Below, one piece after another: positions 26,325 to 35,132 of a stretch of DNA of 64,000 nt (the stretch's first letter is position 1; the number at the start of each line of letters is the position of its first letter). Made by a program: the position numbers and the translations under genes. The notes beneath the pieces are model-generated. The model was not told the origin of the DNA. It was given only the letters and a program-made list of their open reading frames with translations, and did not search any database. The stretch covers positions 1 to 64,000 of the forward strand of contig JAULZZ010000122.1 in the NCBI GenBank assembly GCA_032117095.1, read 5' to 3'. This DNA is from REEB470 sp032117095 (GTDB lineage Bacteria; Bacillota; Bacilli; Paenibacillales; YIM-B00363).

Positions 26325-26439
26325 TCAAAGACACGCAAAAACAATGTTCCCCCGTAGCGGGAAAACAAAAGCTGGTTTAACCGAGGCACAAAGGCCTAGC
26401 CCTTCCGCGGGAGATATGGGTTGAAAACGTGATTCGTAT
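26325..26439 (+). repeat. Family B MITE-like element
   Basis: GCGGGAAAACAAAAG, GGTTTAACCGAGGCACAAAGG and CCTTCCGCGGGAGATATGG match the other B copies; it ends GTGATTCGTAT. The left boundary is unclear. Confidence 0.6.
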
Positions 26440-26485
26440 TACGTCTGCGCAAAAAGAAATGTGCTGTGTCTCCTTGAAGGATGCC

Positions 26486-26566
26486 TCTATAAAAGCGCAT
26501 CACCATTGGCAAAAAAAGCGTTGGTTTGTGGCAACGTGATTTTTTTACAAATCGGTTTATCAAACG
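26486..26566 (-). repeat. Family C MITE-like element
   Basis: GGATGCCTCTATAAAAGCGC at the left and TTTTTTACAAATCGGTTTAT at the right. The interior GGTTTGTGGCAACGTGATTT matches, in reverse, the element nested at 50979-51076. Confidence 0.55.
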
Positions 26567-26684
26567 ATGTACTAGGATCAGTCGTGCCAACTGCATAGTT
26601 GAATGTGCATCCCCGTGTGTGCTATCATAAAAAAAATCAATAAAAATCGATGCATTGCATATAAGTGGGTTGAAGGGGGTCGCT

Positions 26685-26876
26685 ATGATGTGGACCGTCA
26701 TATACATTGCGCCGTCCGATCAAACTGCGCAACTCATTTGTGAAAAGCTTACAGCAGAGGGATTTTTAGTCCGTGTGAAGCCGACGGGAGGCATGAAACC
26801 ACAGTACCAAATCTTAGTCCCACAAGGGGAAACGCAAGACGTACAAGACGTGTTGCATGAAATTTTACAGCATTGA
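26685..26876 (+). CDS. Small conserved protein upstream of accD
   Basis: A 63-residue protein beginning MMWTVIYIAPSDQTAQLICE. It has the pattern of small DUF2007-like signal-transduction or PII-like folds: a beta strand, helix, strand (LVRVKPTGG), strand (YQILVPQGE), then helix. From memory, Bacilli carry a protein of this kind beside accD. ATG at 26685 with AAGGGGG upstream; the longer frame starting at 26655 has no site. Function unknown. Confidence 0.65.
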   Translation: MMWTVIYIAPSDQTAQLICEKLTAEGFLVRVKPTGGMKPQYQILVPQGETQDVQDVLHEILQH

Positions 26877-27126
26877 CTCCTTGCTTTTTCTTTCGTGTAC
26901 CCGAAGGCTATGAAAGTTGCCAAAATAAAGAAGTTACGCCACGGTGCGCTGGGTGGTGTACACAAAAATAGGATTATGTGTCTGCTACGACCGTGCATAT
27001 TTCCGGTTGATCGATCATACTTATCGCTTCGTACAGTCGGTCGTTTGCCCGTTTCGGCGGGATTGTTTTTTGAAGAATGTTGCATACCCGAAAATAAAAT
27101 GGACGATAGAAAGATGAGGTGTAGCG
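26877..27126. other. Leader region before accD
   Basis: 250 bp with no gene. I searched for a FapR-type operator upstream of accD and saw none; no convincing sigma-A promoter either, so accD may be read from an upstream start. Confidence 0.4.
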
Positions 27127-27999
27127 GTGATCCGCGATTGGTTTCCCCAAAAACGAAAATATGCGATCATTCCTTCCCCCAATGCCCAGCACGACATTCC
27201 TGACGGTCTCGTCAATAAATGTCCGCAGTGCGGCCATATTCATTTTAGTGAACAGTTACAGAAAAATTTGCACGTATGCACTGCGTGTGGCTACCACCTT
27301 AAGATCGGTCCGTGGGAGCGACTTGCCATCACCGTAGATGAAGGGAGTTTTGTGGAGTTTGATGCGACGATGACCTCGGAAGATCCACTGCATTTTCCAG
27401 GATACGCCCAAAAACTAAGCCAACAAAAAGAAAAAACACAGTTACAAGATGCTGTCATCTCTGGGGAGGGGACGATCGGAGGCATAGACGTTGTCGTGTC
27501 AGTGCTTACCTTTTCATTTTTCAGTGGGAGCATGGGCTCTGTCGTCGGCGAGAAAATTACCCGTGCGATCGAACGAGCCACTTACACACGCAAACCATTG
27601 GTGATTTTCTCCGCATCTGGGGGGGCGAGAATGCAGGAAAGCATCCTCAGTCTCATGCAAATGGCGAAGACGGCAGCTGCCCTTCAACGCCATCATGCCG
27701 CAGGATTGCTCTACATCTCTGTGTTCACCGATCCGACGCTCGGTGGCGTGTCGGCGAGTTTTGCCATGCTGGGCGATATCATATTGGCAGAACCAGGAGC
27801 GATCGTGGGGTTTGCGGGGCGCATCGTCATCGAGCAGACGATACGGGAACAGTTGCCCCGAGATTTCCAGACGGCGGAGTTCAATCTGGCCCATGGTCAG
27901 CTTGATCGCGTTGTTCCTCGTAGTCAGATGCGCCCTTTTTTACAGCAAATACTCGCACTTCACGAGGCTCCCCGAGGAGGTGACGAAGATGCCTTATGA
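27127..27999 (+). CDS. accD: Acetyl-CoA carboxylase carboxyltransferase subunit beta
   Basis: A 290-residue subunit that transfers CO2 from carboxybiotin to acetyl-CoA, the first step of fatty acid synthesis. The N-terminal zinc ribbon is CPQCGHIHF and CTACGYHLK; the crotonase fold follows, with SGGARMQES and [18 protein letters not shown] start 6 nt after GAGGTG. Its last codons overlap accA. The biotinylated AccB and AccC are not in the window, although biotin genes are 24 kb away. Confidence 0.95.
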   Translation: MIRDWFPQKRKYAIIPSPNAQHDIPDGLVNKCPQCGHIHFSEQLQKNLHVCTACGYHLKIGPWERLAITVDEGSFVEFDATMTSEDPLHFPGYAQKLSQQKEKTQLQDAVISGEGTIGGIDVVVSVLTFSFFSGSMGSVVGEKITRAIERATYTRKPLVIFSASGGARMQESILSLMQMAKTAAALQRHHAAGLLYISVFTDPTLGGVSASFAMLGDIILAEPGAIVGFAGRIVIEQTIREQLPRDFQTAEFNLAHGQLDRVVPRSQMRPFLQQILALHEAPRGGDEDAL

Positions 28000-28942
28000 G
28001 TTGCCCTTTGAACGTCCCGTCAGCGAGCTCAAAGCAAAAATAGACGAATTGCGTGCATTCAGCCAAGAAAAAGGCATCGATTTTTCGATGGAAATTGCCG
28101 TCCTAGAAGAACGATATGCCGTGTTAGAAAATGAACTGTACGCACAATTGACGCCTGCCCAACGCATGCAACTCGCCCGCCATCCGCAACGTCCCACATG
28201 TTTGACGTATATCCAACATATTTTTACCGATTTTATCGAGTGGCACGGGGATCGACTGTTTGCCGATGATTTGGCGATCGTAGGGGGGATCGCACGGGTA
28301 GAGGGCATGCCAGTCACGGTCGTGGGGCACCAAAAAGGCAAAGACACGAAGGACAATATTGCCCGCCATTTTGGGATGCCACATCCAGAGGGATTTCGCA
28401 AAGCGCTGCGGTTCATGCGTCAAGCAGAAAAGTTCGGTCGCCCGATCATCACGTTCATTGATACACCAGGGGCGTATCCGGGGGGGGCGGCAGAAGAACG
28501 TGGACAGTCGGAAGCGATCGCCCGCAATATGATGGAGATGGCAGGGTTTGGGGTGCCGATCATCGCCGTGGTCATCGGCGAAGGCGGGAGTGGCGGGGCG
28601 TTGGCCTTGGGAGTAGCAAACCGTGTGTTGATGCTGGAACACGCCATTTATTCGGTGATTTCACCAAATGGGGCAGCCTCTATCTTATGGAAAGACGCAA
28701 CCAAAGCGGATCAAGCTGCGGAGGCGATGAAAATTACATCTGCGGATTTACATGCGATGCAGATCATCGAAGAAGTCATCCCCGAAGTGCGTGGAGGCGC
28801 ACACCGTGACCCCCACATCCAAAGCCAGTACATAAAAGAAGCGATTGTGCGCCATCTAAAATCGTTATTATTACACTCCCCAGACGAATTGCGTCGCGAT
28901 CGATACGATAAATTTCGTGCGATTGGCTCGTTTTTGGAGTAA
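27989..28942 (+). CDS. accA: Acetyl-CoA carboxylase carboxyltransferase subunit alpha
   Basis: A 317-residue partner of AccD. Seen: [41 protein letters not shown] and [22 protein letters not shown], all diagnostic. The ATG at 27989 lies inside the end of accD, 4 codons before its stop, with GAGGAGGTG upstream, giving coupled translation for a 1:1 complex. In B. subtilis pfkA and pyk follow; here two MITE-like elements and pyk follow. Confidence 0.96.
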   Translation: MPYELPFERPVSELKAKIDELRAFSQEKGIDFSMEIAVLEERYAVLENELYAQLTPAQRMQLARHPQRPTCLTYIQHIFTDFIEWHGDRLFADDLAIVGGIARVEGMPVTVVGHQKGKDTKDNIARHFGMPHPEGFRKALRFMRQAEKFGRPIITFIDTPGAYPGGAAEERGQSEAIARNMMEMAGFGVPIIAVVIGEGGSGGALALGVANRVLMLEHAIYSVISPNGAASILWKDATKADQAAEAMKITSADLHAMQIIEEVIPEVRGGAHRDPHIQSQYIKEAIVRHLKSLLLHSPDELRRDRYDKFRAIGSFLE

Positions 28943-28973
28943 AGACGGAGGACGCACCTTTTAGTATGGTGTC

Positions 28974-29100
28974 ATACGAATTGCGCATGGGGAAACATAT
29001 GCACTGAGGGCTCCTTCTGCGGGAAAGCAAAAGGGATTTTAACGGGGACAGCAAGGCGTAGTCTTTCCGTGAGGGATGTGTGTTCAACTCGTGTTTATAC
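28974..29100 (+). repeat. Family B MITE-like element
   Basis: ATACGAATTGCGCATGGGG at the left, GCGGGAAAGCAAAAGGGAT in the core, CTCGTGTTTATAC at the right. It directly abuts the family A copy at 29097. Confidence 0.7.
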
Positions 29101-29201
29101 TAAACACTGATTGAATACAGGAATCCTTTTGGGCAAAAATCACGGTGATTTCTTGTGAAACAGGGCTATTCGTATGGACGTTTTTAATCAGTGTTTAGTA
29201 T
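29097..29201 (-). repeat. Family A MITE-like element (copy 6, reverse orientation)
   Basis: ATACTAAACACTGATTGAAT at the left, TTTTTAATCAGTGTTTAGTAT at the right; complete. With the adjoining B element it fills the accA-pyk gap. Confidence 0.9.
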
Positions 29202-29276
29202 TAGTATTTATTTTAAGAGAAAAAAAGTACCTTTGAACAATGAGAAACCGTCCCACGATGGAGAGGAGAAATTGCA

Positions 29277-31037
29277 TTGCGAAAAACCAAAATTGTATGT
29301 ACGATCGGGCCGGCATCCGAGTCCAAAGAAAACATTGTAAAACTCATCCAAGCGGGGATGAACGTCGCCCGCCTGAACTTTTCACACGGAGATTTTGAAG
29401 AGCACGGCAATCGCATTCGCAATATTAAGGAGGCCCGTGCACAACTGGGTACCACAGTGGCGATTTTGCTCGATACGAAGGGACCAGAGATTCGCCTAGG
29501 CAAACTCCGTCATGAGCCGATAGAACTGATTCAGGATGCGTGTATTGTACTCACCACAGACGTGATCGAAGGCGACGACAAACGCGTTTCCGTCACATAC
29601 GCCCAGTTGCCCCAAGACGTGCAGCCTGGGTCTACGATTTTGATCGATGACGGGACCATTGGGTTGCGTGTGGAACAGATTGATCACACCGAAATTACGT
29701 GTCGCATCATCAATGGAGGAGAGCTCAAAAGTCGCAAAGGAGTCAACGTCCCCGGGGTACGCATTAATTTGCCAGGAATTACGGTCAAAGATGCGGCGGA
29801 TATTCGGTTTGGCATCGAACAGGGTGTCGATTTTATCGCGGCTTCCTTTGTGCGAAAAGCGAGTGATGTCATCGAAATACGTTCGATTCTCGAGGAGCAC
29901 GGGGCAAAACACATCCATATTATCTCCAAGATCGAAAACCAAGAAGGTGTGGACAATCTCCAAGAAATTTTGGCGGTTTCTGACGGTCTCATGGTTGCGC
30001 GCGGAGACCTTGGGGTTGAAATTCCCGCAGAAGACGTGCCGATCGTCCAAAAACGCATGATAGAATTGTGCAATCGTGCAGGGAAACCGATTATTACTGC
30101 CACCCAAATGCTCGACTCCATGCAACGGATGCCCCGCCCGACGCGTGCGGAAGCGAGTGATGTCGCCAATGCAATTTTTGACGGGACGGATGCGACGATG
30201 TTATCCGGAGAAACTGCAGCTGGAAAATATCCCGTAGAATCTGTGTTGACGATGGCGCGTATCGCTCAAAAAGCAGAGTCCGTCTTAAAATATCGCGAGA
30301 TGTTTTTACAACAAGCGCACGCCCAACAGACGACGATCACCGAAGCGATCTCCCAAGCCGTTGCCAACTCTGCCTTGGATCTTGATGCTCAAGCGATCAT
30401 TACGCCCACAGAGAGTGGATACACCGCACGGATGGTGTCCAAATATCGTCCAAAAGCGCCCATTCTTGCCATTACCCAAGATGAATCGGTCATGCGTCGT
30501 TTGAATCTCGTGTTTGGAGTCATCCCAATTAAAGGCGTGCCGGTCAAGACAACAGATGAGCTTTTCACGCACTCCTTGCGGTTGGCGCAAGAAAGCGGGC
30601 ACGTACAAGTTGGCGATTTGGTCATTATTACAGCGGGTGTGCCGGTCGGACATGCAGGGGCAACCAACCTCATCCGCATTCACCAAATTGGGCATCGGAT
30701 TGCCCGTGGACAAGGCATTGGGACGCAAGTCGTCACTGGACAAGTCGTTGTTGCCCGTTCCGCTCAAGAGGCGAACGAAAAAATGAAACCTGGGTTTATT
30801 CTCGTCGCAGCGACAACCGATAATGAATATGTCCCTGCTTTTCGCCATGCAGCTGCGATCGTGACCGAAGCATCGGGCATTACGTCTCACGCGGCGGTTG
30901 TGGGACTCAGTGAAGGGAAACCTGTCGTCGTCGGGCTAGAACGTGCATTGGACGTGTTACAAGACGGCATGCGTGTGACCATTTTCACGGAGCTGGGTGT
31001 TATTTATTTGGCAAATGAAGCCGTAGACGCGATATAG
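29277..31037 (+). CDS. pyk: Pyruvate kinase
   Basis: A 586-residue enzyme turning PEP and ADP into pyruvate and ATP. TTG start after GGAGAGGAG. N-terminus RKTKIVCTIGPAS, NFSHGDFEEH, LDTKGPEIR, the metal/PEP helix MVARGDLGVEIP and the signature ISKIENQEG. Beyond about residue 475 it carries the extra PEP-utiliser-like domain found in Bacillus enzymes (GQVVVARSAQEANEKMK ... ASGITSHAAVVGLSEGKPVV). B. subtilis pfkA normally precedes pyk but is missing here. Confidence 0.96.
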   Translation: MRKTKIVCTIGPASESKENIVKLIQAGMNVARLNFSHGDFEEHGNRIRNIKEARAQLGTTVAILLDTKGPEIRLGKLRHEPIELIQDACIVLTTDVIEGDDKRVSVTYAQLPQDVQPGSTILIDDGTIGLRVEQIDHTEITCRIINGGELKSRKGVNVPGVRINLPGITVKDAADIRFGIEQGVDFIAASFVRKASDVIEIRSILEEHGAKHIHIISKIENQEGVDNLQEILAVSDGLMVARGDLGVEIPAEDVPIVQKRMIELCNRAGKPIITATQMLDSMQRMPRPTRAEASDVANAIFDGTDATMLSGETAAGKYPVESVLTMARIAQKAESVLKYREMFLQQAHAQQTTITEAISQAVANSALDLDAQAIITPTESGYTARMVSKYRPKAPILAITQDESVMRRLNLVFGVIPIKGVPVKTTDELFTHSLRLAQESGHVQVGDLVIITAGVPVGHAGATNLIRIHQIGHRIARGQGIGTQVVTGQVVVARSAQEANEKMKPGFILVAATTDNEYVPAFRHAAAIVTEASGITSHAAVVGLSEGKPVVVGLERALDVLQDGMRVTIFTELGVIYLANEAVDAI

Positions 31038-31121
31038 GGGAACGTGTCATTTTTCACGGCGTTTTATGCATAGGAACGACGACAACCCTCTTCACACACA
31101 AACGTGCAAACCCGTGATCTA

Positions 31122-31229
31122 ATATTAAACACTACTGATTGAATTCAGGAATCCTATTGGTTAAAAAGCGCAGTGATTTATTGTGAAATGGGGCTCTTGG
31201 TATGGACGTTTTTTATCAGTGTTTAGTAT
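31122..31229 (-). repeat. Family A MITE-like element (copy 7, reverse orientation)
   Basis: ATATTAAACAC at the left with an extra ACT, TTTTTATCAGTGTTTAGTAT at the right. It lies in the pyk-ppk gap. Confidence 0.85.
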
Positions 31230-31361
31230 AAGAACGGTTTTATACGGATTCCAGTGAAATCATAAGGAAAAAAATTCTCGTTCCCTCCAAGTGCTTCACG
31301 AAGGGAGAGAAAAGATTTTTCTAGATTTGATGCCGAATGCGTATGAATGGGGGGAAGACGC

Positions 31362-33428
31362 TTGTCGAACCAATACATGAACCGTGATGTAAGCTGGTTG
31401 CAATTTAATCGTCGCGTCTTAGAAGAGGCGCAGGACTTGACGACCCCCTTGTTGGAACGGGGGAAATTTTTGGGGATCGTCTCTTCTAATCTCGATGAAT
31501 TTATGAGTGTACGTGTTGCAAGTATCGTGGATCAAATTCGTGCAGGATATACGAAAGCAGATTTGACAGGGTTTACTCCTCGCGTGTTATTGCGTACGAT
31601 TTTGCAGCAAGTGCGTGAGCTTGCTGCCTCCCAGATGACGGTGTATCGTCAGTTTACGAAAGAATTGGCCAACGAAGGGCTAGTGCTGTTGGAGCAATAC
31701 GAGGAACTGAATTTAACGCAACAGCGGGCGATGAACGAGTATTACAACGATATTGTGGCTCCTGTTCTTACCCCCATGGCGGTCGATCAAAGTCGGCCAT
31801 TCCCGTTGGTGCATCATTCGGGGCTGTATTTGGCGGTGGTGTTGCAAAAGGAAACGGGATCACAAAGTCAATGGTACTTTGCGATCGTTCATGTTCCTGC
31901 TCTGTTGCCGCGACTGATGTTGTTGCCCAAACGCCGAAATTCTAATAAAACAGAATACGTGTTTATCGAAACGATCATGAAGCAACACATTCACTCGTTG
32001 TTTGCTTCTTATACGGTGCGGAGTGTCTCTGTTTTTCGGTTGACGCGCAATGCAGATTTAACGCTCGACGAAGAAGGGTCTGACGATCTCCTTGTTGCCA
32101 TTGAAAAAGAATTGCACAAGCGAAAATGGGGAAATCCGATACGATTAGAAGTGGAGCAACACATGCACCCGCATGCGCTTCACGTGTTGCAAGCGGAGTT
32201 CAACATTACAGAGCATACGTTTTCTATCGAAGGACCACTAGATTTGACGTATCTCATCCCTTTTTTCAATACCTTGCAAAATTATGATCGCTTGCGGTAC
32301 CCTACGATTGAGCCGATCGTGCCACAACGTGTGCTGGCATCATACAAAGAAGAAGGGCATTTGTTTAGCCTTATCGCAAAGCAGGACGTTTTGTTGCACC
32401 ATCCCTACGAATCCTTTGATCCCGTCACCGAGTTCGTGTTGCAAGCAGCGCATGATCCGCACGTATTGGCGATTAAGATGACGTTGTATCGTGTGAGCGG
32501 TCATTCATTGCTCGTACAGTCTCTCGGTGCTGCGGCGCAACAAGGAAAACAAGTGACCGTCATCGTCGAGCTGAAGGCGCGGTTTGATGAGGAGCGTAAC
32601 ATTGCGTGGGCGCGTACGTTGGAGCAAGCAGGCTGTCACGTGGTATATGGATTGGTTGGCCTCAAAACGCATGCCAAAGTGTTGCTCGTCGTGCGTCAGG
32701 AGCCACAAGGGCTTCGTCGTTACGTGCATGTGGGCACAGGAAACTATAACGATACGACAGCGAAATTGTATACAGACATCGGCTTGTTTACGAGTCACCC
32801 CTCGATCGGGGAAGACGCTACCGCACTGTTTAACGAAATGACAGGATACTCTGCGCCACGCCACTGGAAAGCATTCAGTGTAGCCCCGCAAGATTTGCGC
32901 GATCAAGTGATCGCCTTGATTCGCCAAGAGACGGCGCATGCCCGTGCAGGGAAGCGTGCCCGCATCATTGCGAAGATGAATGGACTGTCGCATAAAGAAA
33001 TTATCGACGAATTGTATGTAGCGAGTCAAGCAGGAGTGATCGTCGATCTCATCGTACGCGGGGTATGTTGTTTGCGTCCAGGGGTGCCTGAGTTGTCTGA
33101 GCGGATACAAGTGCTCTCCATCGTCGATCGATTTCTTGAACATTCGCGGGTGTATTATTTTGAAAATGCAGGCAAACCAAAAATATACGTGAGCAGTGCA
33201 GACTGGCTCACACGAAATCTAACACGGCGGATAGAAGTCATGTGTCCCGTGTATGATGAAGCGATACGCCAAAGTTTGATCCGCATTTTGCACACGTATT
33301 TGCAAGATAATGTAAAAGCACGCAAATTGTTGCCCACTGGGGAATACGTGCGTGTGAAAAATGACCACCAACCACCATTTCGCGTCCAGTTTGCCTCGAT
33401 TCATGTAAACGATTGGAAGATGGAGTAG
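31362..33428 (+). CDS. ppk: Polyphosphate kinase (PPK1)
   Basis: A 688-residue enzyme polymerising ATP gamma-phosphate into polyphosphate. N-terminal NRDVSWLQFNRRVLEEA and FLGIVSSNLDEFMSVRVAS; the phospholipase D-like catalytic part has AIKMTLYRVSG, VIVELKARFDEERNI, THAKVLLVVR and YVHVGTGNYNDTTA with an active-site His. TTG at 31362 is placed 7-8 nt after GGGGGGAA; an ATG five codons earlier precedes that site. A terminator follows. ppx lies 1.7 kb downstream on the other strand, so synthesis and breakdown of polyphosphate are clustered. Confidence 0.95.
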   Translation: MSNQYMNRDVSWLQFNRRVLEEAQDLTTPLLERGKFLGIVSSNLDEFMSVRVASIVDQIRAGYTKADLTGFTPRVLLRTILQQVRELAASQMTVYRQFTKELANEGLVLLEQYEELNLTQQRAMNEYYNDIVAPVLTPMAVDQSRPFPLVHHSGLYLAVVLQKETGSQSQWYFAIVHVPALLPRLMLLPKRRNSNKTEYVFIETIMKQHIHSLFASYTVRSVSVFRLTRNADLTLDEEGSDDLLVAIEKELHKRKWGNPIRLEVEQHMHPHALHVLQAEFNITEHTFSIEGPLDLTYLIPFFNTLQNYDRLRYPTIEPIVPQRVLASYKEEGHLFSLIAKQDVLLHHPYESFDPVTEFVLQAAHDPHVLAIKMTLYRVSGHSLLVQSLGAAAQQGKQVTVIVELKARFDEERNIAWARTLEQAGCHVVYGLVGLKTHAKVLLVVRQEPQGLRRYVHVGTGNYNDTTAKLYTDIGLFTSHPSIGEDATALFNEMTGYSAPRHWKAFSVAPQDLRDQVIALIRQETAHARAGKRARIIAKMNGLSHKEIIDELYVASQAGVIVDLIVRGVCCLRPGVPELSERIQVLSIVDRFLEHSRVYYFENAGKPKIYVSSADWLTRNLTRRIEVMCPVYDEAIRQSLIRILHTYLQDNVKARKLLPTGEYVRVKNDHQPPFRVQFASIHVNDWKME

Positions 33429-33455
33429 CAGGAAACGGTCTTGAGAACAAGAGAC

Positions 33456-33497
33456 AAGCCACGTACGCCAAAGCGGTGTTCATGGCTTATTTTTTTC
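33456..33497 (+). terminator. Terminator after ppk
   Basis: AAGCCA pairs with TGGCTT and ACGCC with GGTGT, separated by a small internal loop, followed by TTTTTTT. Confidence 0.7.
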
Positions 33498-33501
33498 GTG
33501 C

Positions 33502-33530
33502 TTGATTATTATTCAAACGTTTGATATAAT
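33502..33530 (+). promoter_or_regulatory. Sigma-A promoter of the 33848 secreted-protein gene
   Basis: TTGATT at 33502-33507, 17-bp spacer, TATAAT at 33525-33530. The family C element at 33641-33769 lies between this promoter and the start codon, so it would be in the 5' untranslated region. Confidence 0.6.
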
Positions 33531-33640
33531 AATAAAACAAAACACTTTTGCATCCCATGTTTTGGGTGACCCTGTCCATCATGCTTCCTCAAAAACAGCA
33601 TTGACACCCATTCTTGGATAAAATACAGCAGTGTGCTAAT

Positions 33641-33769
33641 GGGCACCTCTATAAACCACTTTATAATGGGCACCTCTATAAACTACATCATGCGCATAAA
33701 CATACGCAAAAAAATCGTTTCTTACTGCATGCAAAGTAATTTTTGACAAACCAGTTTATAGAGATGCCC
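33641..33769. repeat. Family C MITE-like element with duplicated left end
   Basis: The complete element is 33668-33769: GGGCACCTCTATAAAC at the left and GTTTATAGAGATGCCC at the right, 15 of 16 matching. An extra copy of the left end (GGGCACCTCTATAAACC) sits at 33641-33657, as if one element had landed in or recombined with another. Confidence 0.75.
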
Positions 33770-33847
33770 AAAAGTTATAAGTTAGATAAATACGAATTTA
33801 AACTCCAGAAATAACCAATGGAAAAATGAAGATAGAGGGTGACAGTG

Positions 33848-34837
33848 ATGTATGTGCAGATGAAGAGAACAATGGTCGGAATATGCATAGGGGCAATGCT
33901 CATGACGGCTGTACCAGCAGGAGCGACCCCCAGAGTATTGAGTGAAGGAGAATCTCTCGGCACGAAGCTTCTACAGCAGGCGAGCGAGGGGATTATCGGG
34001 ATAATTGTGTATTTGTGGGAACAAGGCGCAAAGCAACCACCACCGTTGCCACAACCAAGTATACGCACTGTGGATGTACGCACGCAGTGGCTCCTTGAGC
34101 TATATCGTGCATATGAAACCTGTAAAAAAACCAAAAAGAAATGTGGGATAAAACCGAATGTTACGGTTATAAATTCTGTACAAAATGCAGGAAAAGCACT
34201 ACTCAAAAAACATAAATCTCGTTGTTCTGACATCGCGAAGACAAAGGTTACTATACAAAACATCGCGCCATTCGCATATGCGATCATGCACTGTCAATCG
34301 ACGACATCTGCGAACCTTAGTGAGCAGGGGAATGCTAAGCCTCCGTTGGAGAACAAAAAGAAGCCCACGCAACGAAAAAATAAAGGGGGCGAAAGGGGAT
34401 ACGTATTCAAATGCACTGAAGCATACGGGCATAATTATCATGCAGACAACCCACAGATGATGCGGAGTAAGGTGTGGATGTACGAACATTTTGTACGGTT
34501 GAACGAAGCCGAAAAAATATTAAAAAAACAAATCGCCCAAATTACCGGAACAACAAAAAACGATAAGACAAAGAAGAACGCATTACTCGATGAACTCAAA
34601 AAAATAAATGAAGAAAAGCAAGCCCTGCGGAAGCACCTCATGTTGTTGGAATGCGACATTTCATTCCGGGGAAATGGGGGAGGAATGCCAGGGGGTGATC
34701 CTCAGGCAGACATCATACACACCATAAATGATTCGCAATACAAACCAGAAAAACCCTTGGATAAAACAGACATATACCCAGTTCGAGAATTATATGAAAG
34801 ATATAAGCTAAAAGATCTTGATTTCAATACTTTCTAA
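33848..34837 (+). CDS. Orphan secreted protein, Lys- and Cys-containing
   Basis: A 329-residue protein of no family I recognise. Signal peptide: MYVQMKRTMV then GICIGAMLMTAVPAGATP. Next comes a short hydrophobic helix (GIIGIIVYLW), a Pro-rich stretch (PPPLPQPS), helices with Cys (ETCKKTKKKCG), a Lys-rich low-complexity linker, and a coiled-coil segment (LNEAEKILKKQIAQITG, DELKKINEEKQALRKHLMLL). A Gly-rich patch follows, then an acidic tail. Start ATG 33848 is about 8 nt after AGAGGG. Same style as the secreted proteins at 11717 and 22962 but not visibly homologous. It sits between ppk and ppx, interrupting an otherwise metabolic block. Confidence 0.6.
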   Translation: MYVQMKRTMVGICIGAMLMTAVPAGATPRVLSEGESLGTKLLQQASEGIIGIIVYLWEQGAKQPPPLPQPSIRTVDVRTQWLLELYRAYETCKKTKKKCGIKPNVTVINSVQNAGKALLKKHKSRCSDIAKTKVTIQNIAPFAYAIMHCQSTTSANLSEQGNAKPPLENKKKPTQRKNKGGERGYVFKCTEAYGHNYHADNPQMMRSKVWMYEHFVRLNEAEKILKKQIAQITGTTKNDKTKKNALLDELKKINEEKQALRKHLMLLECDISFRGNGGGMPGGDPQADIIHTINDSQYKPEKPLDKTDIYPVRELYERYKLKDLDFNTF

Positions 34838-35027
34838 GAAGTGATGCTGACCATGAGCGAGCGAGCGAGCGTTTAAAACACCTTTTTCTTTCACACGAAA
34901 GGAAAACTGCTGTGTATATGCGTTCAATAAACATTCATATGAGCCAATAATCGTGCAATCGATGTATTTCTGATGTAGAGAAGGGAAAACGGCAAGCTAC
35001 TTTTCTGTCCCCCCGCAGTTCCTGCTA
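34838..35027. other. Short spacer with GAGC tandem repeat
   Basis: Four GAGC units occur at about 34855-34870. No gene or terminator recognised. Confidence 0.4.
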
Positions 35028-35132
35028 ATACTAAACACTGATTAAAAACGTTCATACAGAGCGATTCCTTTTACGGGAGATATCAGTATTTTTTAAACAA
35101 TCGGATTTCTGTATTCTATCAGTGTTTAGTAT
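35028..35132 (+). repeat. Family A MITE-like element (copy 8) overlapping the ppx stop codon
   Basis: ATACTAAACACTGATTAAAA at the left and CAGTGTTTAGTAT at the right. The last seven bases overlap the 3' end of the minus-strand ppx gene and supply its TAA. Confidence 0.9.

Larger units (their letters stand above)
26106..26684. other. Gene-less region with terminator and element remnants
   Basis: Holds a long-stem hairpin (GCACACCG/CGGTGTGC, about 26182-26232), a terminator (26269-26299), a family B element and a family C element. No credible gene. Confidence 0.55.
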
